A DNA stretch of 64,000 bases from Flammeovirgaceae bacterium UBA6059 (GCA_002435755.1 DIYH01000011.1:1-64000); one strand, 5' to 3'. Shown: positions 45,749 to 54,524, counted from the stretch's first letter. Notes: generated by a model from the sequence alone, not told the origin. Program-made: numbers and translations.

Positions 45749-46536
45749 TAATTCCATAATTCTTTGTAAAAGATAAAAAGGGCCATAACAGCTACAAACC
45801 ATCCAAACCCTCTCTTCAGCTTTTCACCTTGGACGTACTTGCTGGCAAATGATCCTCCAAAAATGCCAAATATGGCAAACAGCGAAAATGCCAACACAAA
45901 ACTCCAATCTATGCTTTGAGTACTCAGATCACCAATAAATCCAATCAACGATTTGACGGCTATGATGATCAGGGATGTCCCAACGGCCAACTTCATAGGT
46001 AATCGTGCCAGTAATACTAACGCCGGAATAATGAGAAAGCCCCCACCTGCACCAACCAACCCCGTAATTACTCCTACTAATGCTCCTTCGATCAATATCA
46101 ACGGGTAATTGAATACAACCTCTTTCTCCTCAGATTCTGGTCTTTTGCCACTTTTGATCATCGAAAAAGCAGCCAAAATCATTACAACACCAAAAAACAG
46201 CATTAACATCATACCCTTCTCTAATTCAAACTGACCCAATGTCACAACATCAGGAATGGCAGGTACGAGAAACTTTCGTGTTGAATAAACGGCAATGAAG
46301 GAAGGTATTGCAAATACTAAGGCCGTCTTATAATCAAGTTGTTGTTTCATCATGTAACTGAATGACCCAATCAGACTAGTCAACCCAACAATGAACAACG
46401 AATAGGCAGTGGCCAACACCGGGTCGATATTCAAAAAATAGACCATAACAGGAACGGTAAGGATAGACCCCCCTCCACCGATCAGCCCCATTGTAAATCC
46501 AATGATAATAGCCGCCATAAACCCGACTAACTCCAT
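45748..46536 (-). CDS. TauE/SafE sulfite exporter family protein
   Basis: 262 residues with about eight membrane segments arranged as two related halves, each carrying the family GxIxGxxGxGGGxxxxP pattern: GLIGGGGSILTVPV near 20 and GLVGAGGGFLIIPAL near 160. The family exports sulfite or sulfoacetate-type anions; next to a persulfide dioxygenase, removal of the sulfite it makes is a sensible role. It lies 33 bases after the arsR-type gene. Confidence 0.9.
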   Translation of the reverse strand: MELVGFMAAIIIGFTMGLIGGGGSILTVPVMVYFLNIDPVLATAYSLFIVGLTSLIGSFSYMMKQQLDYKTALVFAIPSFIAVYSTRKFLVPAIPDVVTLGQFELEKGMMLMLFFGVVMILAAFSMIKSGKRPESEEKEVVFNYPLILIEGALVGVITGLVGAGGGFLIIPALVLLARLPMKLAVGTSLIIIAVKSLIGFIGDLSTQSIDWSFVLAFSLFAIFGIFGGSFASKYVQGEKLKRGFGWFVAVMALFIFYKELWN

Positions 46537-46569
46537 TCTACACTTAGTTCTAGTATCTCTACAGTCGGT

Positions 46570-46881
46570 TCAAGGCATCACAAGATTGCAATGCTGCATA
46601 CAGTGTATTACCTCTACCACTTCTTTCATCTTAAGAGAGTAGTAGATGTTTTTTCCATCCCGTTCTGACTTGAGTATGCCCTTCAACTTCATATTAGACA
46701 AATGATGAGAGGTGAGAGACTGCTCAGAATCAAGAAGTCTGCAGATATCATTCACTGATAGACGGTCGTTCTCGGTCAGTAAGTCAATAATGCCAATCCT
46801 TAGCGGATGGGCTATGGTTTTGAGTATAAAAGCTACCTTTTCGAGCTTTTCTACGTCGATGATGGTCTTCGTCTCAAGCAT
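46570..46881 (-). CDS. ArsR-family repressor, probable sulfur-responsive
   Basis: 103 residues, a small winged-helix ArsR/SmtB regulator: LKTIAHPLRIGIIDLL, recognition helix SLTSHHLSNMKLKGILKSERDGK, wing NIYYSL. The metal-binding CxC of classic ArsR (ELCVCDL) is replaced by LSVNDIC; instead Cys47, Cys94 and Cys98 are present, a Cys arrangement more like persulfide-sensing SqrR/BigR-type members. The ATG at 46881 is preferred to a GTG at 46941 because the longer form would translate through the operator. First gene of the sulfur operon, so likely autoregulated. Confidence 0.88.
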   Translation of the reverse strand: MLETKTIIDVEKLEKVAFILKTIAHPLRIGIIDLLTENDRLSVNDICRLLDSEQSLTSHHLSNMKLKGILKSERDGKNIYYSLKMKEVVEVIHCMQHCNLVMP

Positions 46882-46890
46882 AATGCAAAC

Positions 46891-46910
46891 ATATGAACAT
46901 ATATTCATAT
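46891..46910 (-). promoter_or_regulatory. ArsR/SmtB-type operator
   Basis: ATATGAACATATATTCATAT is a perfect inverted repeat with arms ATATGAA/TTCATAT and a 6-base spacer, containing the TGAACA-N2-TATTCA-like core typical of ArsR/SmtB operators. It begins 10 bases upstream of the repressor ATG, so binding would block transcription of the whole sulfur operon. Confidence 0.82.
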
Positions 46911-46963
46911 ATACAATCATTACAAAGGTTAAGAGTACCACAAATGCTTAAGTCTACTTTATT

Positions 46964-46981
46964 GTAAAATCACTATTTTAC
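46964..46981 (+). promoter_or_regulatory. inverted repeat upstream of DUF819 gene
   Basis: GTAAAAT (46964-46970) and ATTTTAC (46975-46981) are perfect arms around CACT. The second arm overlaps a -7-like TATTTTAC (46974-46981), 22 bases before the DUF819 ATG, so it could be an operator or just an A+T-rich promoter. Confidence 0.4.
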
Positions 46982-47003
46982 CCGATTGCTAACCCGTCAT
47001 TTT

Positions 47004-48158
47004 ATGCAAGATTCTTTAGGTGTATTAGCCATACTCTCTCTTAATATAGTGATCTGCGAATGGCTCTGTCGTCGCACATTTCTGAGACATTTTGGGACCA
47101 CTTTGCTAGTAATACTTTTCACAGCAGTGGTAGCCAATCTTGGTATTATTCCTTCTGCTTCTAACGCCTCTGATCTCTATGGAGGTATTTTCGCATACGT
47201 AGCTCCTATCTCTATCTTCTTTCTTTTGCTAGGCGTCAACCTAAGCCATCTAAAAAGGGCAGGCCTACCCATGCTCATCATGTTCTTTGTAGGGGCTATG
47301 AGTACGTCCATCGGTGCAATTCTCGCTGTGCAATTTGTGGGAGGTGATGCGTTAGGCAATGGCTATAAGGCCATGGCCGGAATGATGACGGGCACCTATA
47401 TTGGCGGTAGCGTCAACTTCAATGCTATAGCACTCCACTATGACATAGCTAAGGACGGCAGCCTCTATGCCGGTACGGTTGCAGTAGACAACATTTTGAC
47501 TGCTATTTGGATGATTTGCTCTTTGCTATTGCCCAAGTTGTTTCAAAAATGGCTACCACGACCTGTGCTCAATCAAAATGGTCAATTGAGTGAGCAGGAA
47601 CTTGACGATATGCACAACGAACATGAAACAGTCGACCCACAACAACTCGCACTACTGATCTTCCTGGGAGCAGGAGTGTTATGGGTTTCAAACATATCAG
47701 CCGACTGGCTAGCTCAACTAGGGGTCAACTTTCCCTCTATTCTGATTCTTACGACCATCGCACTAATTCTTGCACAGATACCAGCAATCCAAAGGATTAA
47801 TGGAGCGAAGCTTCTAGGCCTGTATTCGATCTATCTGTTCCTAGCCGTGATTGGCGCTTTTTGTGAACTTGCTGCACTAGGCAAGATCGGATCATTAGCC
47901 ATAGTTATTCTTGCATTTACTACTACTATTGTAGTGGTTCATGGACTCCTCACCTATCTCTTTGGAGGTATGCTTAAGCAAGACTGGGACCTTGTGGCAG
48001 TGGCCAGTCAGGCTAACATTGGAGGGCCATCCTCCGCTATGGCATTAGCCAAAAGTCTTGATCGGACTGACCTCATATTACCATCAATACTTGTAGGTAC
48101 TTTAGGAGCCGGACTCGGCACCTATATAGGCTTTTTTGTTGCCGAAGTAGTACTCTGA
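47004..48158 (+). CDS. DUF819 family membrane protein
   Basis: About 384 residues with ten or more membrane segments and the family features FLLLGVNLSHLKRAG, MAGMMTGTYIGGSVNFNAIA and the C-terminal VAVASQANIGGPSSAMALAKS, which is repeated-module-like. DUF819 proteins are putative carriers with unknown substrate. I chose the ATG at 47004 over a TTG at 46986. It diverges from the sulfur operon; whether it is linked in function is unknown. Confidence 0.87.
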   Translation: MQDSLGVLAILSLNIVICEWLCRRTFLRHFGTTLLVILFTAVVANLGIIPSASNASDLYGGIFAYVAPISIFFLLLGVNLSHLKRAGLPMLIMFFVGAMSTSIGAILAVQFVGGDALGNGYKAMAGMMTGTYIGGSVNFNAIALHYDIAKDGSLYAGTVAVDNILTAIWMICSLLLPKLFQKWLPRPVLNQNGQLSEQELDDMHNEHETVDPQQLALLIFLGAGVLWVSNISADWLAQLGVNFPSILILTTIALILAQIPAIQRINGAKLLGLYSIYLFLAVIGAFCELAALGKIGSLAIVILAFTTTIVVVHGLLTYLFGGMLKQDWDLVAVASQANIGGPSSAMALAKSLDRTDLILPSILVGTLGAGLGTYIGFFVAEVVL

Positions 48159-48216
48159 CCCACTTGCGACCTCACGCTGTTTCAGCTATTTTTGATGTGA
48201 ACTAACCACTTTTATC

Positions 48217-49866
48217 ATGACCATACGTCTCATGTTCGCCATTTTGATTTTTGCGATAGCTGCGTGCTCGCCTCAACCAAAAGAACCTATCTCTGAAGAA
48301 GAAAGTAGTTCCGAACCCTCTAAAATGCAGACGTTGCTCAGCAATTATACAACTTTCAAATTAACTGCAGATTTATCCCATCTATCAGAAAATCAGAAAG
48401 AGATGATCAAAGTGCTCATAGACGCTGCAAAGATCATGGACGACATGTTCTGGTATGAGGCCTATGGTAACAGAGATCAGCTCTTGTCCTCCATCACTGA
48501 CAAAGACGCTCGTAGGTATGCTATGATCAACTACGGCCCCTGGGACAGACTCAACAATAATGCACCATTCATTGATGGGGTCGAAGCAAAACCGGCAGGT
48601 GCCAACTTTTACCCTGTAGATATGACCAAGGAAGAATTCGAAGCGGCTGACATTGCTGACAAAACCAGTTTGTATACCTTCATCCGGAGGGATGAAAGTG
48701 GACAGCTCATTTCAGTACCCTATCGGGAAATGTTTGATGAGCAGGTGGTTCGTGTTGGGTCTTTGCTGCGTCAAGCCTCGCAACTCGCAGAAGACCCAGG
48801 ACTTAAAAACTACCTCAGTCTGAGGGCTGATGCCATCGAATCAGATGACTACCAACCAAGCGATATGGCCTGGATGGACATGAAAACCAACCCTATCGAT
48901 GTGGTGATTGGGCCAATTGAGAACTATGAGGACCAATTGTACAACTACAAAGCAGCTCATGAAGCCTACGTCCTGATCAAAGATATGGCATGGAGCGAAC
49001 GCCTCTCCAAATATGCAGCTTACCTGCCAGAATTGCAGAGAGGACTGCCAGTACCTGACGAGTACAAGCAAGAGACGCCAGGTTCAGATGCCGACCTCAA
49101 CGCCTATGATGTGGTTTACTACGCCGGTGATTGTAATTCGGGAAGCAAAACCATAGCCATCAATCTGCCAAATGATGAAGAGGTCCAGCTAGCCAAAGGA
49201 TCTCGAAGGCTTCAGTTGAAAAATGCTATGCAGGCTAAGTTCGATAAGATCCTTTTGCCTATCGCAGATATGCTGATCTCTGAGGACCAACGCGCTAACA
49301 TCACCTTTGAAGCCTTCTTTTCAAATACTATGTTTCACGAAGTGGCGCATGGCTTGGGCATCAAAAACACCATCAATGGCAATGGTACAGTTCGCAGTGC
49401 CATCAAAGAACATTATAGTGCTTTGGAGGAAGGCAAGGCTGATGTACTAGGACTCTACATGATCACTCAGCTCATGGACAAAGGTGAGCTTGACGGTAAT
49501 ATTGAAGAGTATTACACCACTTTCATGGCAGGTATCTTCCGGTCGGTACGTTTTGGCGCAAGTAGCGCTCACGGCAAAGCCAACATGATCCGCTTCAACT
49601 TCTTTAAAGAGTATGGGGCCTTCTCAAAAGATGAGAGTTCTGGCACTTACAGGGTTGATTTCGACAAGATGAAGGAGGCGATGGATGCCCTATCGGAAAA
49701 AATCCTTACTCTACAGGGTGACGGAGACTATGATGGCGTAGCAGCACTGGTAGCCGAAAAAGGGTCAATTGATGTTGAGCTGCAAGCGGATTTGGACCGA
49801 CTCGCATCGGCAGGCATACCAGTCGATATTGTTTTTGAGCAGGGTGTTGAAGTGTTAGGGCTTTGA
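48217..49866 (+). CDS. M49-like (dipeptidyl-peptidase III family) lipoprotein
   Basis: 549 residues with lipobox IAAC (Cys17), so a periplasmic or outer membrane lipoprotein. The zinc motif HEVAH at 374-378 is followed about 26 residues later by EEGKAD (404-409), the arrangement of peptidase family M49, except that the usual HExxGH hexapeptide is a pentapeptide HExxH here. Related single-residue-shorter motifs are known in a few bacterial M49 enzymes. A peptidase that trims oligopeptides is expected. It stands alone with gaps on both sides. Confidence 0.82.
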   Translation: MTIRLMFAILIFAIAACSPQPKEPISEEESSSEPSKMQTLLSNYTTFKLTADLSHLSENQKEMIKVLIDAAKIMDDMFWYEAYGNRDQLLSSITDKDARRYAMINYGPWDRLNNNAPFIDGVEAKPAGANFYPVDMTKEEFEAADIADKTSLYTFIRRDESGQLISVPYREMFDEQVVRVGSLLRQASQLAEDPGLKNYLSLRADAIESDDYQPSDMAWMDMKTNPIDVVIGPIENYEDQLYNYKAAHEAYVLIKDMAWSERLSKYAAYLPELQRGLPVPDEYKQETPGSDADLNAYDVVYYAGDCNSGSKTIAINLPNDEEVQLAKGSRRLQLKNAMQAKFDKILLPIADMLISEDQRANITFEAFFSNTMFHEVAHGLGIKNTINGNGTVRSAIKEHYSALEEGKADVLGLYMITQLMDKGELDGNIEEYYTTFMAGIFRSVRFGASSAHGKANMIRFNFFKEYGAFSKDESSGTYRVDFDKMKEAMDALSEKILTLQGDGDYDGVAALVAEKGSIDVELQADLDRLASAGIPVDIVFEQGVEVLGL

Positions 49867-49913
49867 AGTAATTAGCTCGATTCTTGGGACTTCCTTTCTC
49901 GCTTAGTCATATG

Positions 49914-50060
49914 CTATTTTAGGTCATAATAGTCGGATTCTACGAATTCAATTGCGCTTATCAAATCCTCAAACCCCTTTTGAAGATAGGAGGTGCTGGC
50001 AACTATTTGTGCTTTATGTCGTTCGAGCTCCTTTTTAAATGCTCTGCAATCCGTGATCAC
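49914..50060 (-). CDS. possible small ORF (48 aa), GTG start
   Basis: A 48-codon reading frame with a GTG start, ending at TAG 49914-49916, encodes an amphipathic helical peptide (FKKELERHKAQIVAS...LQKGFEDLISAIEFVE). It resembles a fragment of a coiled coil. It lies downstream of the thioredoxin gene and its terminator and has no obvious promoter, so it may be a remnant or chance. Confidence 0.25.
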   Translation of the reverse strand: MITDCRAFKKELERHKAQIVASTSYLQKGFEDLISAIEFVESDYYDLK

Positions 50061-50090
50061 TAGTTAACCCTTAACTATTTCGACCCAAAC

Positions 50091-50119
50091 AAAAAAAGCG
50101 CTGAATCCAGCGCTTTTTT
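50091..50119 (-). terminator. Rho-independent terminator after thioredoxin-like gene
   Basis: Stem AAAAAAAGCGCTG / CAGCGCTTTTTT with loop AATC: on the minus strand a GC-rich stem followed by a run of U, 20 bases after the stop at 50140. The A-run on the other side makes it potentially bidirectional. Confidence 0.88.
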
Positions 50120-50139
50120 ACCCTTTAACCTAATAGTTG

Positions 50140-50697
50140 TTAATCACCAAGAGGGGAATCGTATCCTTTCATGAACTCATCCCACTTCATTGATTTATAG
50201 TTCTCCTCACCAAAGTATCGAAGTACCGCATCAAAGAACGGGGCTTTCTGATAACCTGGTAACGGAGAGAGAATCCTTAGTTGTTCGTCCATAAAAACAC
50301 CCATCGGGTAGCTGAGATTGTTGTTAGTAAGCGCTACCGCCAACTCATGAACTCCTTTTCTACCACCGGGAATGAATTTAAAAGTGTGTCCGTTGAATAA
50401 AATCTCTTCGCTCTGTTCAGCATTGAATTTCACATTATGAAAATTCTCATTCATATAGGCAGCTATGTCAGGATGGTTGAACGTCTGAGCGTCCATCTTC
50501 TTGCACCATCCACACCAGTCAGTGTAGATATCTATGAATATCTTCTTTGGACTATTCTTATTGGCTTCTACAGCCTCTTCAAAAGTAAGCCAGTTGACCT
50601 TAGACTCCACTTTCTCAGGGCCTGTGAATGAGCTAAGCCCGATACTAGCAATCAAAATTGCCAGCACAACAAATTGTATTTTAGTATTCAACTTCAT
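50140..50697 (-). CDS. exported thioredoxin-fold protein
   Basis: 185 residues with a signal peptide (about 1-24) and a thioredoxin-like domain containing the WCGWCKK active site (Cys62, Cys65), followed by FNHPDIAAYMNENFHNVKFNAE, typical of thioredoxin_7/DUF255-type proteins. Probably a periplasmic thiol-disulfide protein. A terminator follows and the gene is monocistronic, divergent from the HD gene. Confidence 0.87.
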   Translation of the reverse strand: MKLNTKIQFVVLAILIASIGLSSFTGPEKVESKVNWLTFEEAVEANKNSPKKIFIDIYTDWCGWCKKMDAQTFNHPDIAAYMNENFHNVKFNAEQSEEILFNGHTFKFIPGGRKGVHELAVALTNNNLSYPMGVFMDEQLRILSPLPGYQKAPFFDAVLRYFGEENYKSMKWDEFMKGYDSPLGD

Positions 50698-50802
50698 AGG
50701 ACGATCGCTTTACCCATTTAAAATTAGCAATAATTTGCTAGTTCTGCGACGTGAATATTCAACGGCGCAATTCCGGTTTTAGTTCGTCAGCTTCGATACA
50801 TA

Positions 50803-50831
50803 TTGGTAATTCAGCGTTTAAGCTATATTAG
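50803..50831 (+). promoter_or_regulatory. promoter candidate for HD gene
   Basis: TTG (50803-50805) and TATATTAG (50824-50831) separated by 18 bases follow the Bacteroidota -33/-7 layout, with the -7 element matching four of six fixed positions. They lie 21 bases before the HD gene ATG. Confidence 0.4.
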
Positions 50832-50852
50832 CGAGCGATTAAATCGATCAAA

Positions 50853-51395
50853 ATGCTAAAATCTGAAGCTAAAGAGATACTTGAAGAAATGACTAAAGGC
50901 GATAGTCTGTTGCGCCATGCCAGAAGTGTAGAAGTAGTAATGGAGGCTTATGCGAGCCGATATGGAGAGGACACTGATGAATGGGCCATCACAGGTATGC
51001 TTCATGATGCAGATTATGAAGCTTGGCCTGAGGAACATCCTAATAGAATAGTCAACCTGCTTCGAGAAAAAGGTGAGGAAAAAATAGCTCATGCCATCTC
51101 TGCGCATTACACCAAATGGAACGTACCTTACGATACGCTGCTCTCAAAAGCCCTACTAGCATGCGACGAACTCACTGGCTTTATCATAGCCTGCTGCCAT
51201 GTGAGGCCTGATGGTATCAACTCTCTAACACCAAAATCTGTCAAGAAAAAACTGAAATCAAAAGGATTTGCTGCAACGGTGGAAAGAAGTGAAGTACAGG
51301 CCGGGATCGAACTACTCAAAGTTGACCTGGATGAGCACATCCAATTCATCATTGATGTATTGAAGGTGCACAAAGAAGAATTGAAGATCGGATAG
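50853..51395 (+). CDS. HD-domain hydrolase
   Basis: 180 residues. The metal-binding HD pattern is His22 (LLRHARSV), His51-Asp52 in MLHDAD and a later HAISAHYTKW, typical of small HD phosphohydrolases. The C-terminal part (LTPKSVKKKLKSKGFAATVER) is common among Bacteroidota homologues. The substrate is unknown, perhaps a nucleotide. It precedes the phosphotriesterase-like gene by 48 bases. Confidence 0.83.
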   Translation: MLKSEAKEILEEMTKGDSLLRHARSVEVVMEAYASRYGEDTDEWAITGMLHDADYEAWPEEHPNRIVNLLREKGEEKIAHAISAHYTKWNVPYDTLLSKALLACDELTGFIIACCHVRPDGINSLTPKSVKKKLKSKGFAATVERSEVQAGIELLKVDLDEHIQFIIDVLKVHKEELKIG

Positions 51396-51421
51396 TAGCC
51401 ATTACATCATAGTATTCGTAT

Positions 51422-51429
51422 AGCTTTGT
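51422..51429 (+). promoter_or_regulatory. -7 element TAGCTTTG
   Basis: Perfect TAnnTTTG match 14 bases before the ATG of the phosphotriesterase-like gene. No TTG is seen at -33, only TTA-containing sequence. Confidence 0.5.
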
Positions 51430-51443
51430 GAGCGAGATAACTT

Positions 51444-52490
51444 ATGTCCTTCACCATCCCCACTTTTCTGGAAAAACTTACTCGAAATGCAACTATTAGG
51501 GCCGTTGCGGTCATCATGACTCTAGCCGGTTTGATAGCCTGTGAACCTGATTATTATGGTGAAGTCCTAGGGGTAAAAGGTGTTATAGATTCGGAAAGGT
51601 CCGGCAACTGGCTCACACATGAGCACATACTGGTAGATTTTATAGGGGCAGAGATGACGGGTAGCCACCGATGGAACCCAATAGATGTAAGGCACAAGAT
51701 GCTCCCCTATTTGCTCAAAGCAGAGTCTGTTAATATACAGACCTTCGTGGATGCTACGCCTAATTATCTTGGCAGAGACCCTGAGCTGCTTCGTGAGCTT
51801 GCTTCAGATTCGCGTCTCAACATCATTACTAACACAGGTCTCTACGCCGCTCGGGAATATAAGTACTTACCAGAGTATGCATTTGAAGAAACTGCAGAAC
51901 AGCTGGCCAATCGATGGATAAAGGAATTGACAGATGGAATAGGAGAAACGGGGATCAGACCAGGCTTTATCAAAATAAGTGTCAATGCAGACCAACCTCT
52001 TAAACCTCTGGACAAGAAAATCGTCATTGCCGCTGGACTAACACATATTGAAACAGGTCTTACCATAGCCTCACACACTGGTCCTGCTCATGCTGCATTT
52101 GAGCAACTAGATATTCTTGACAGCCTTGGCGTCTCTTCAAAAGCCTTTATATGGGTACATGCTCAACAAGAGGAAGACTATAGTAGCTATAAGGAGGCTG
52201 CAGCTCGTGGCTGCTGGATCAGCCTGGATGGCTGGGGATGGGAACAAAATGATCATTATAAAAGATTGATTTATTTTAAAACAAACAAACTGATGGATCA
52301 ATTATTGATCTCGCATGATGCTGGGTGGTACGACCCCTCCAATCCTGAGAGTAAAGTCACGCCGTACAATTACATTCCTAAAGACCTTGTACCGAAGATG
52401 AAGTATGATGGGTTCGACATAGCTGAGATCCATCAAATCCTGCACTTCAACCCTATCAACGCCTTTATAATCCAAAGAAGGTTGAAATAG
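51444..52490 (+). CDS. phosphotriesterase-like amidohydrolase lipoprotein
   Basis: 348 residues. An N-terminal hydrophobic segment ends in the lipobox LIAC (Cys33), so it is a likely lipoprotein. The amidohydrolase barrel has HxH (His59, His61 in THEH), a carboxylated-lysine candidate in FIKISVN, His in SHTGP and VHAQQE, and the metal Asp in SHDAGW, the complete phosphotriesterase homology set. Family members are lactonases or organophosphate hydrolases; the natural substrate is unknown. Confidence 0.85.
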   Translation: MSFTIPTFLEKLTRNATIRAVAVIMTLAGLIACEPDYYGEVLGVKGVIDSERSGNWLTHEHILVDFIGAEMTGSHRWNPIDVRHKMLPYLLKAESVNIQTFVDATPNYLGRDPELLRELASDSRLNIITNTGLYAAREYKYLPEYAFEETAEQLANRWIKELTDGIGETGIRPGFIKISVNADQPLKPLDKKIVIAAGLTHIETGLTIASHTGPAHAAFEQLDILDSLGVSSKAFIWVHAQQEEDYSSYKEAAARGCWISLDGWGWEQNDHYKRLIYFKTNKLMDQLLISHDAGWYDPSNPESKVTPYNYIPKDLVPKMKYDGFDIAEIHQILHFNPINAFIIQRRLK

Positions 52491-52591
52491 ACCGATCTTC
52501 ATTCTAGCCCCATTGTCAAGTCGCATTTGTCGATCATTTTTCTATTGGCATGCTATTTGGTCATTGATGATAAACTCAAAATCCAAGGATC

Positions 52592-53161
52592 ATGAAAACA
52601 ACAACACTATTTTCCGCAATTGTACTTTTGTTCATCACAGCTAGCTGTAGCATCGATGGCGTAGAAGGACCTCCCGGCCCTCCAGGTAGAGATGGACTTA
52701 ATGGTAAGGATGGTGAAGAGGCCTATGTATTCGAATACAGAGCTGATTTCCTAGCACCGGATTATTCCGCATTATTCGAGTTTCCAAACTCATTCGCTAT
52801 GCGCGAATCAGATGTAGCACTGGTTTACCTGCTTTGGGAAATTCTGGACGATGGCACTGAGATCTGGCGACCACTTCCCATGACACTTTTCACGGCAGAT
52901 GGTACTTTGCAGTATAGTTTTGATCACTCCATTTTTGACGTATCAGTCTTTCTGGATGGAGATTTTCCGCTGGGCTTTGTAGGGCCTGACCTCACTGACA
53001 ACTGGCTTGTCAGGGTGGTAGTGGTACCAGGGCTCTTTGGTTCCAGCAACAGTAGATACGTGCCTCCGGTAAACTACGAAGACTATGCCGAGGTTCAGGA
53101 GTATTACAAGCTCTCTCCTACCGGAATGGCCTCTCCTGGCTATCAAAAAATCAAGCCATAG
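52592..53161 (+). CDS. collagen-like lipoprotein
   Basis: 189 residues with lipobox TASC (Cys19), then a very short collagen-like tract (EGPPGPPGRDGLNGKDGEE), and a beta-rich C-terminal domain (about 45-189). Too short for a stable collagen triple helix alone, but such tracts occur in Bacteroidota lipoproteins. Function unknown. A terminator follows. Confidence 0.75.
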   Translation: MKTTTLFSAIVLLFITASCSIDGVEGPPGPPGRDGLNGKDGEEAYVFEYRADFLAPDYSALFEFPNSFAMRESDVALVYLLWEILDDGTEIWRPLPMTLFTADGTLQYSFDHSIFDVSVFLDGDFPLGFVGPDLTDNWLVRVVVVPGLFGSSNSRYVPPVNYEDYAEVQEYYKLSPTGMASPGYQKIKP

Positions 53162-53187
53162 CTGAATACTTTTCAATGAAAATCCCC

Positions 53188-53221
53188 AAAGCCTGACTCC
53201 TCTCAAAGTCAGGCTTTTTTT
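53188..53221 (+). terminator. Rho-independent terminator
   Basis: Stem GCCTGACT (53191-53198) / AGTCAGGC (53207-53214) flanked by A on the left and a run of eight or more T on the right. It lies about 30 bases after the collagen-like gene and separates it from the exopolysaccharide locus. Confidence 0.9.
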
Positions 53222-53288
53222 GACCATGGTACTGATTTGTTGGCATTCCCAAAAAACCATGATCGCCTCCCAATTACCGACATTAAAT

Positions 53289-53304
53289 TCCCAAACATCT
53301 AATA
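53289..53304 (+). promoter_or_regulatory. 16-bp shared upstream element, copy 1
   Basis: TCCCAAACATCTAATA is identical to the element at 56660-56675, and its start is 42 bases upstream of the -7 element in both places. It precedes the response regulator gene. An activator site is a natural reading. Confidence 0.65.
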
Positions 53305-53330
53305 ATCCTCACTTACCTGTCTATTGCCTC

Positions 53331-53338
53331 TAGTTTTG
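53331..53338 (+). promoter_or_regulatory. -7 element TAGTTTTG
   Basis: Perfect TAnnTTTG match, 22 bases upstream of the response regulator ATG. TTGCCT precedes it too closely to be a -33 box, so an activator may be needed. Confidence 0.55.
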
Positions 53339-53360
53339 ATCATGTAAAACAGAAAAAGAC

Positions 53361-53750
53361 ATGAAAAAGAGGATTTTAGTAGTAGACGACAATGAAATGA
53401 TGCGCGAGTTTCTACTCCACCTGTTAGGTGAAAGATTCAAGGCGCGCGGAGCTAGTTCCTCTGAAGAAGCGATCGCGTTCTTAAGCTCTTCAGAGTTACC
53501 GGATCTTGTACTTACTGACCTGAACATGTCAGGCAAATCAGGGCTCGAGCTATTGAAAGAAATAAAGCGATCGCCTAGAACTGCACATATTCCGGTAATA
53601 TTCCTCTCATCTAAAAACAAGAGTGAATACCGTATTGAATCGCTGAAGTATGGAGCAAATGATTTCATCATTAAGCCATTCAATCCTGTCGAATTGCAGT
53701 TGAGAATCGAGAAAGCCTTGACCAGTACTGCCGAAGGCATTCTTGTCTAA
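53361..53750 (+). CDS. single-domain response regulator (CheY-like)
   Basis: 129 residues containing only a receiver domain: acidic pair Asp9-Asp10, phospho-accepting Asp53 (LVLTDLNMSG), Ser83 and Lys105 (FIIKPFNP). No output domain and no kinase gene is adjacent, so it must be phosphorylated by a kinase elsewhere and act through protein contact. Being first in the exopolysaccharide locus, it may control polymer production. The sugar transferase gene follows after 27 bases. Confidence 0.88.
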   Translation: MKKRILVVDDNEMMREFLLHLLGERFKARGASSSEEAIAFLSSSELPDLVLTDLNMSGKSGLELLKEIKRSPRTAHIPVIFLSSKNKSEYRIESLKYGANDFIIKPFNPVELQLRIEKALTSTAEGILV

Positions 53751-53777
53751 CCTTCTTTAAATAACCCGTCCCATATC

Positions 53778-54518
53778 ATGAAACGATCCAAAATACCCTG
53801 GCAAAAGAGGCTATTTGATATAGTCACGTCTTCTTTATTACTCATCATTCTCAGTCCCTTGTTTGCAGTAGTTGCGCTACTGATCAAACTGACCAGCAAG
53901 GGTCCTGTGTTTTACGCTGCGCCAAGGGTAGGTACAGGATATCAAATCTTTCCATTCTATAAGTTTCGCTCGATGAGACAGGACGCAGACCACCTCTTAG
54001 AGCAATACAAAAATCTAAACCAATACAGTAATGTTGAAGAGGTTGACTCAAAGCCTACTCCATCTACATCACCGAGTGGAGTTGTATTGATCGCCGATGA
54101 AGGTGAGCAGGATGAAAAAACATACTTGGCCCATGCTAAAAACGAGACAAAAGGATCGTTTATCAAGATCAGCAATGATCCCAGAATAACTAAAGTTGGC
54201 AAGTTCATCCGTAATACCAGCATAGACGAGTTACCACAATTGGTAAATGTACTCCTTGGTCATATGTCAATTGTCGGTAATCGTCCACTCCCTCTATATG
54301 AAGCTGAACAACTGACCTCAGATGATTGGATCAAACGATTCATGGCCCCTGCTGGCATCACCGGTCTGTGGCAAGTAACTGAAAGAGGCAAAGCCAATAC
54401 AAGTGAAGACAGTCGCAAAAAACTGGATATCGACTATGCCCAATCCTACAACGTTTGGATGGACCTGAAAATACTTTTTAAAACCCCGTTGGCCTTGTTC
54501 CAACATGAAAATGTGTGA
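53778..54518 (+). CDS. undecaprenyl-phosphate sugar phosphotransferase (priming enzyme)
   Basis: 246 residues of the bacterial sugar transferase (PglC/WbaP-type) family: KRLFDIVTSSLLLIILSP with the membrane helix, KFRSMRQDAD and DELPQLVNVLLGHMSIVGNRP. It should transfer a sugar-1-phosphate to undecaprenyl phosphate, starting the repeat unit. An unusual insertion of about 40 residues (about 75-115, Ser/Thr/Pro- and Asp/Glu-rich) lies between the two halves. Followed by the LruC gene after 6 bases. Confidence 0.92.
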   Translation: MKRSKIPWQKRLFDIVTSSLLLIILSPLFAVVALLIKLTSKGPVFYAAPRVGTGYQIFPFYKFRSMRQDADHLLEQYKNLNQYSNVEEVDSKPTPSTSPSGVVLIADEGEQDEKTYLAHAKNETKGSFIKISNDPRITKVGKFIRNTSIDELPQLVNVLLGHMSIVGNRPLPLYEAEQLTSDDWIKRFMAPAGITGLWQVTERGKANTSEDSRKKLDIDYAQSYNVWMDLKILFKTPLALFQHENV

Positions 54519-54524
54519 ATTACA

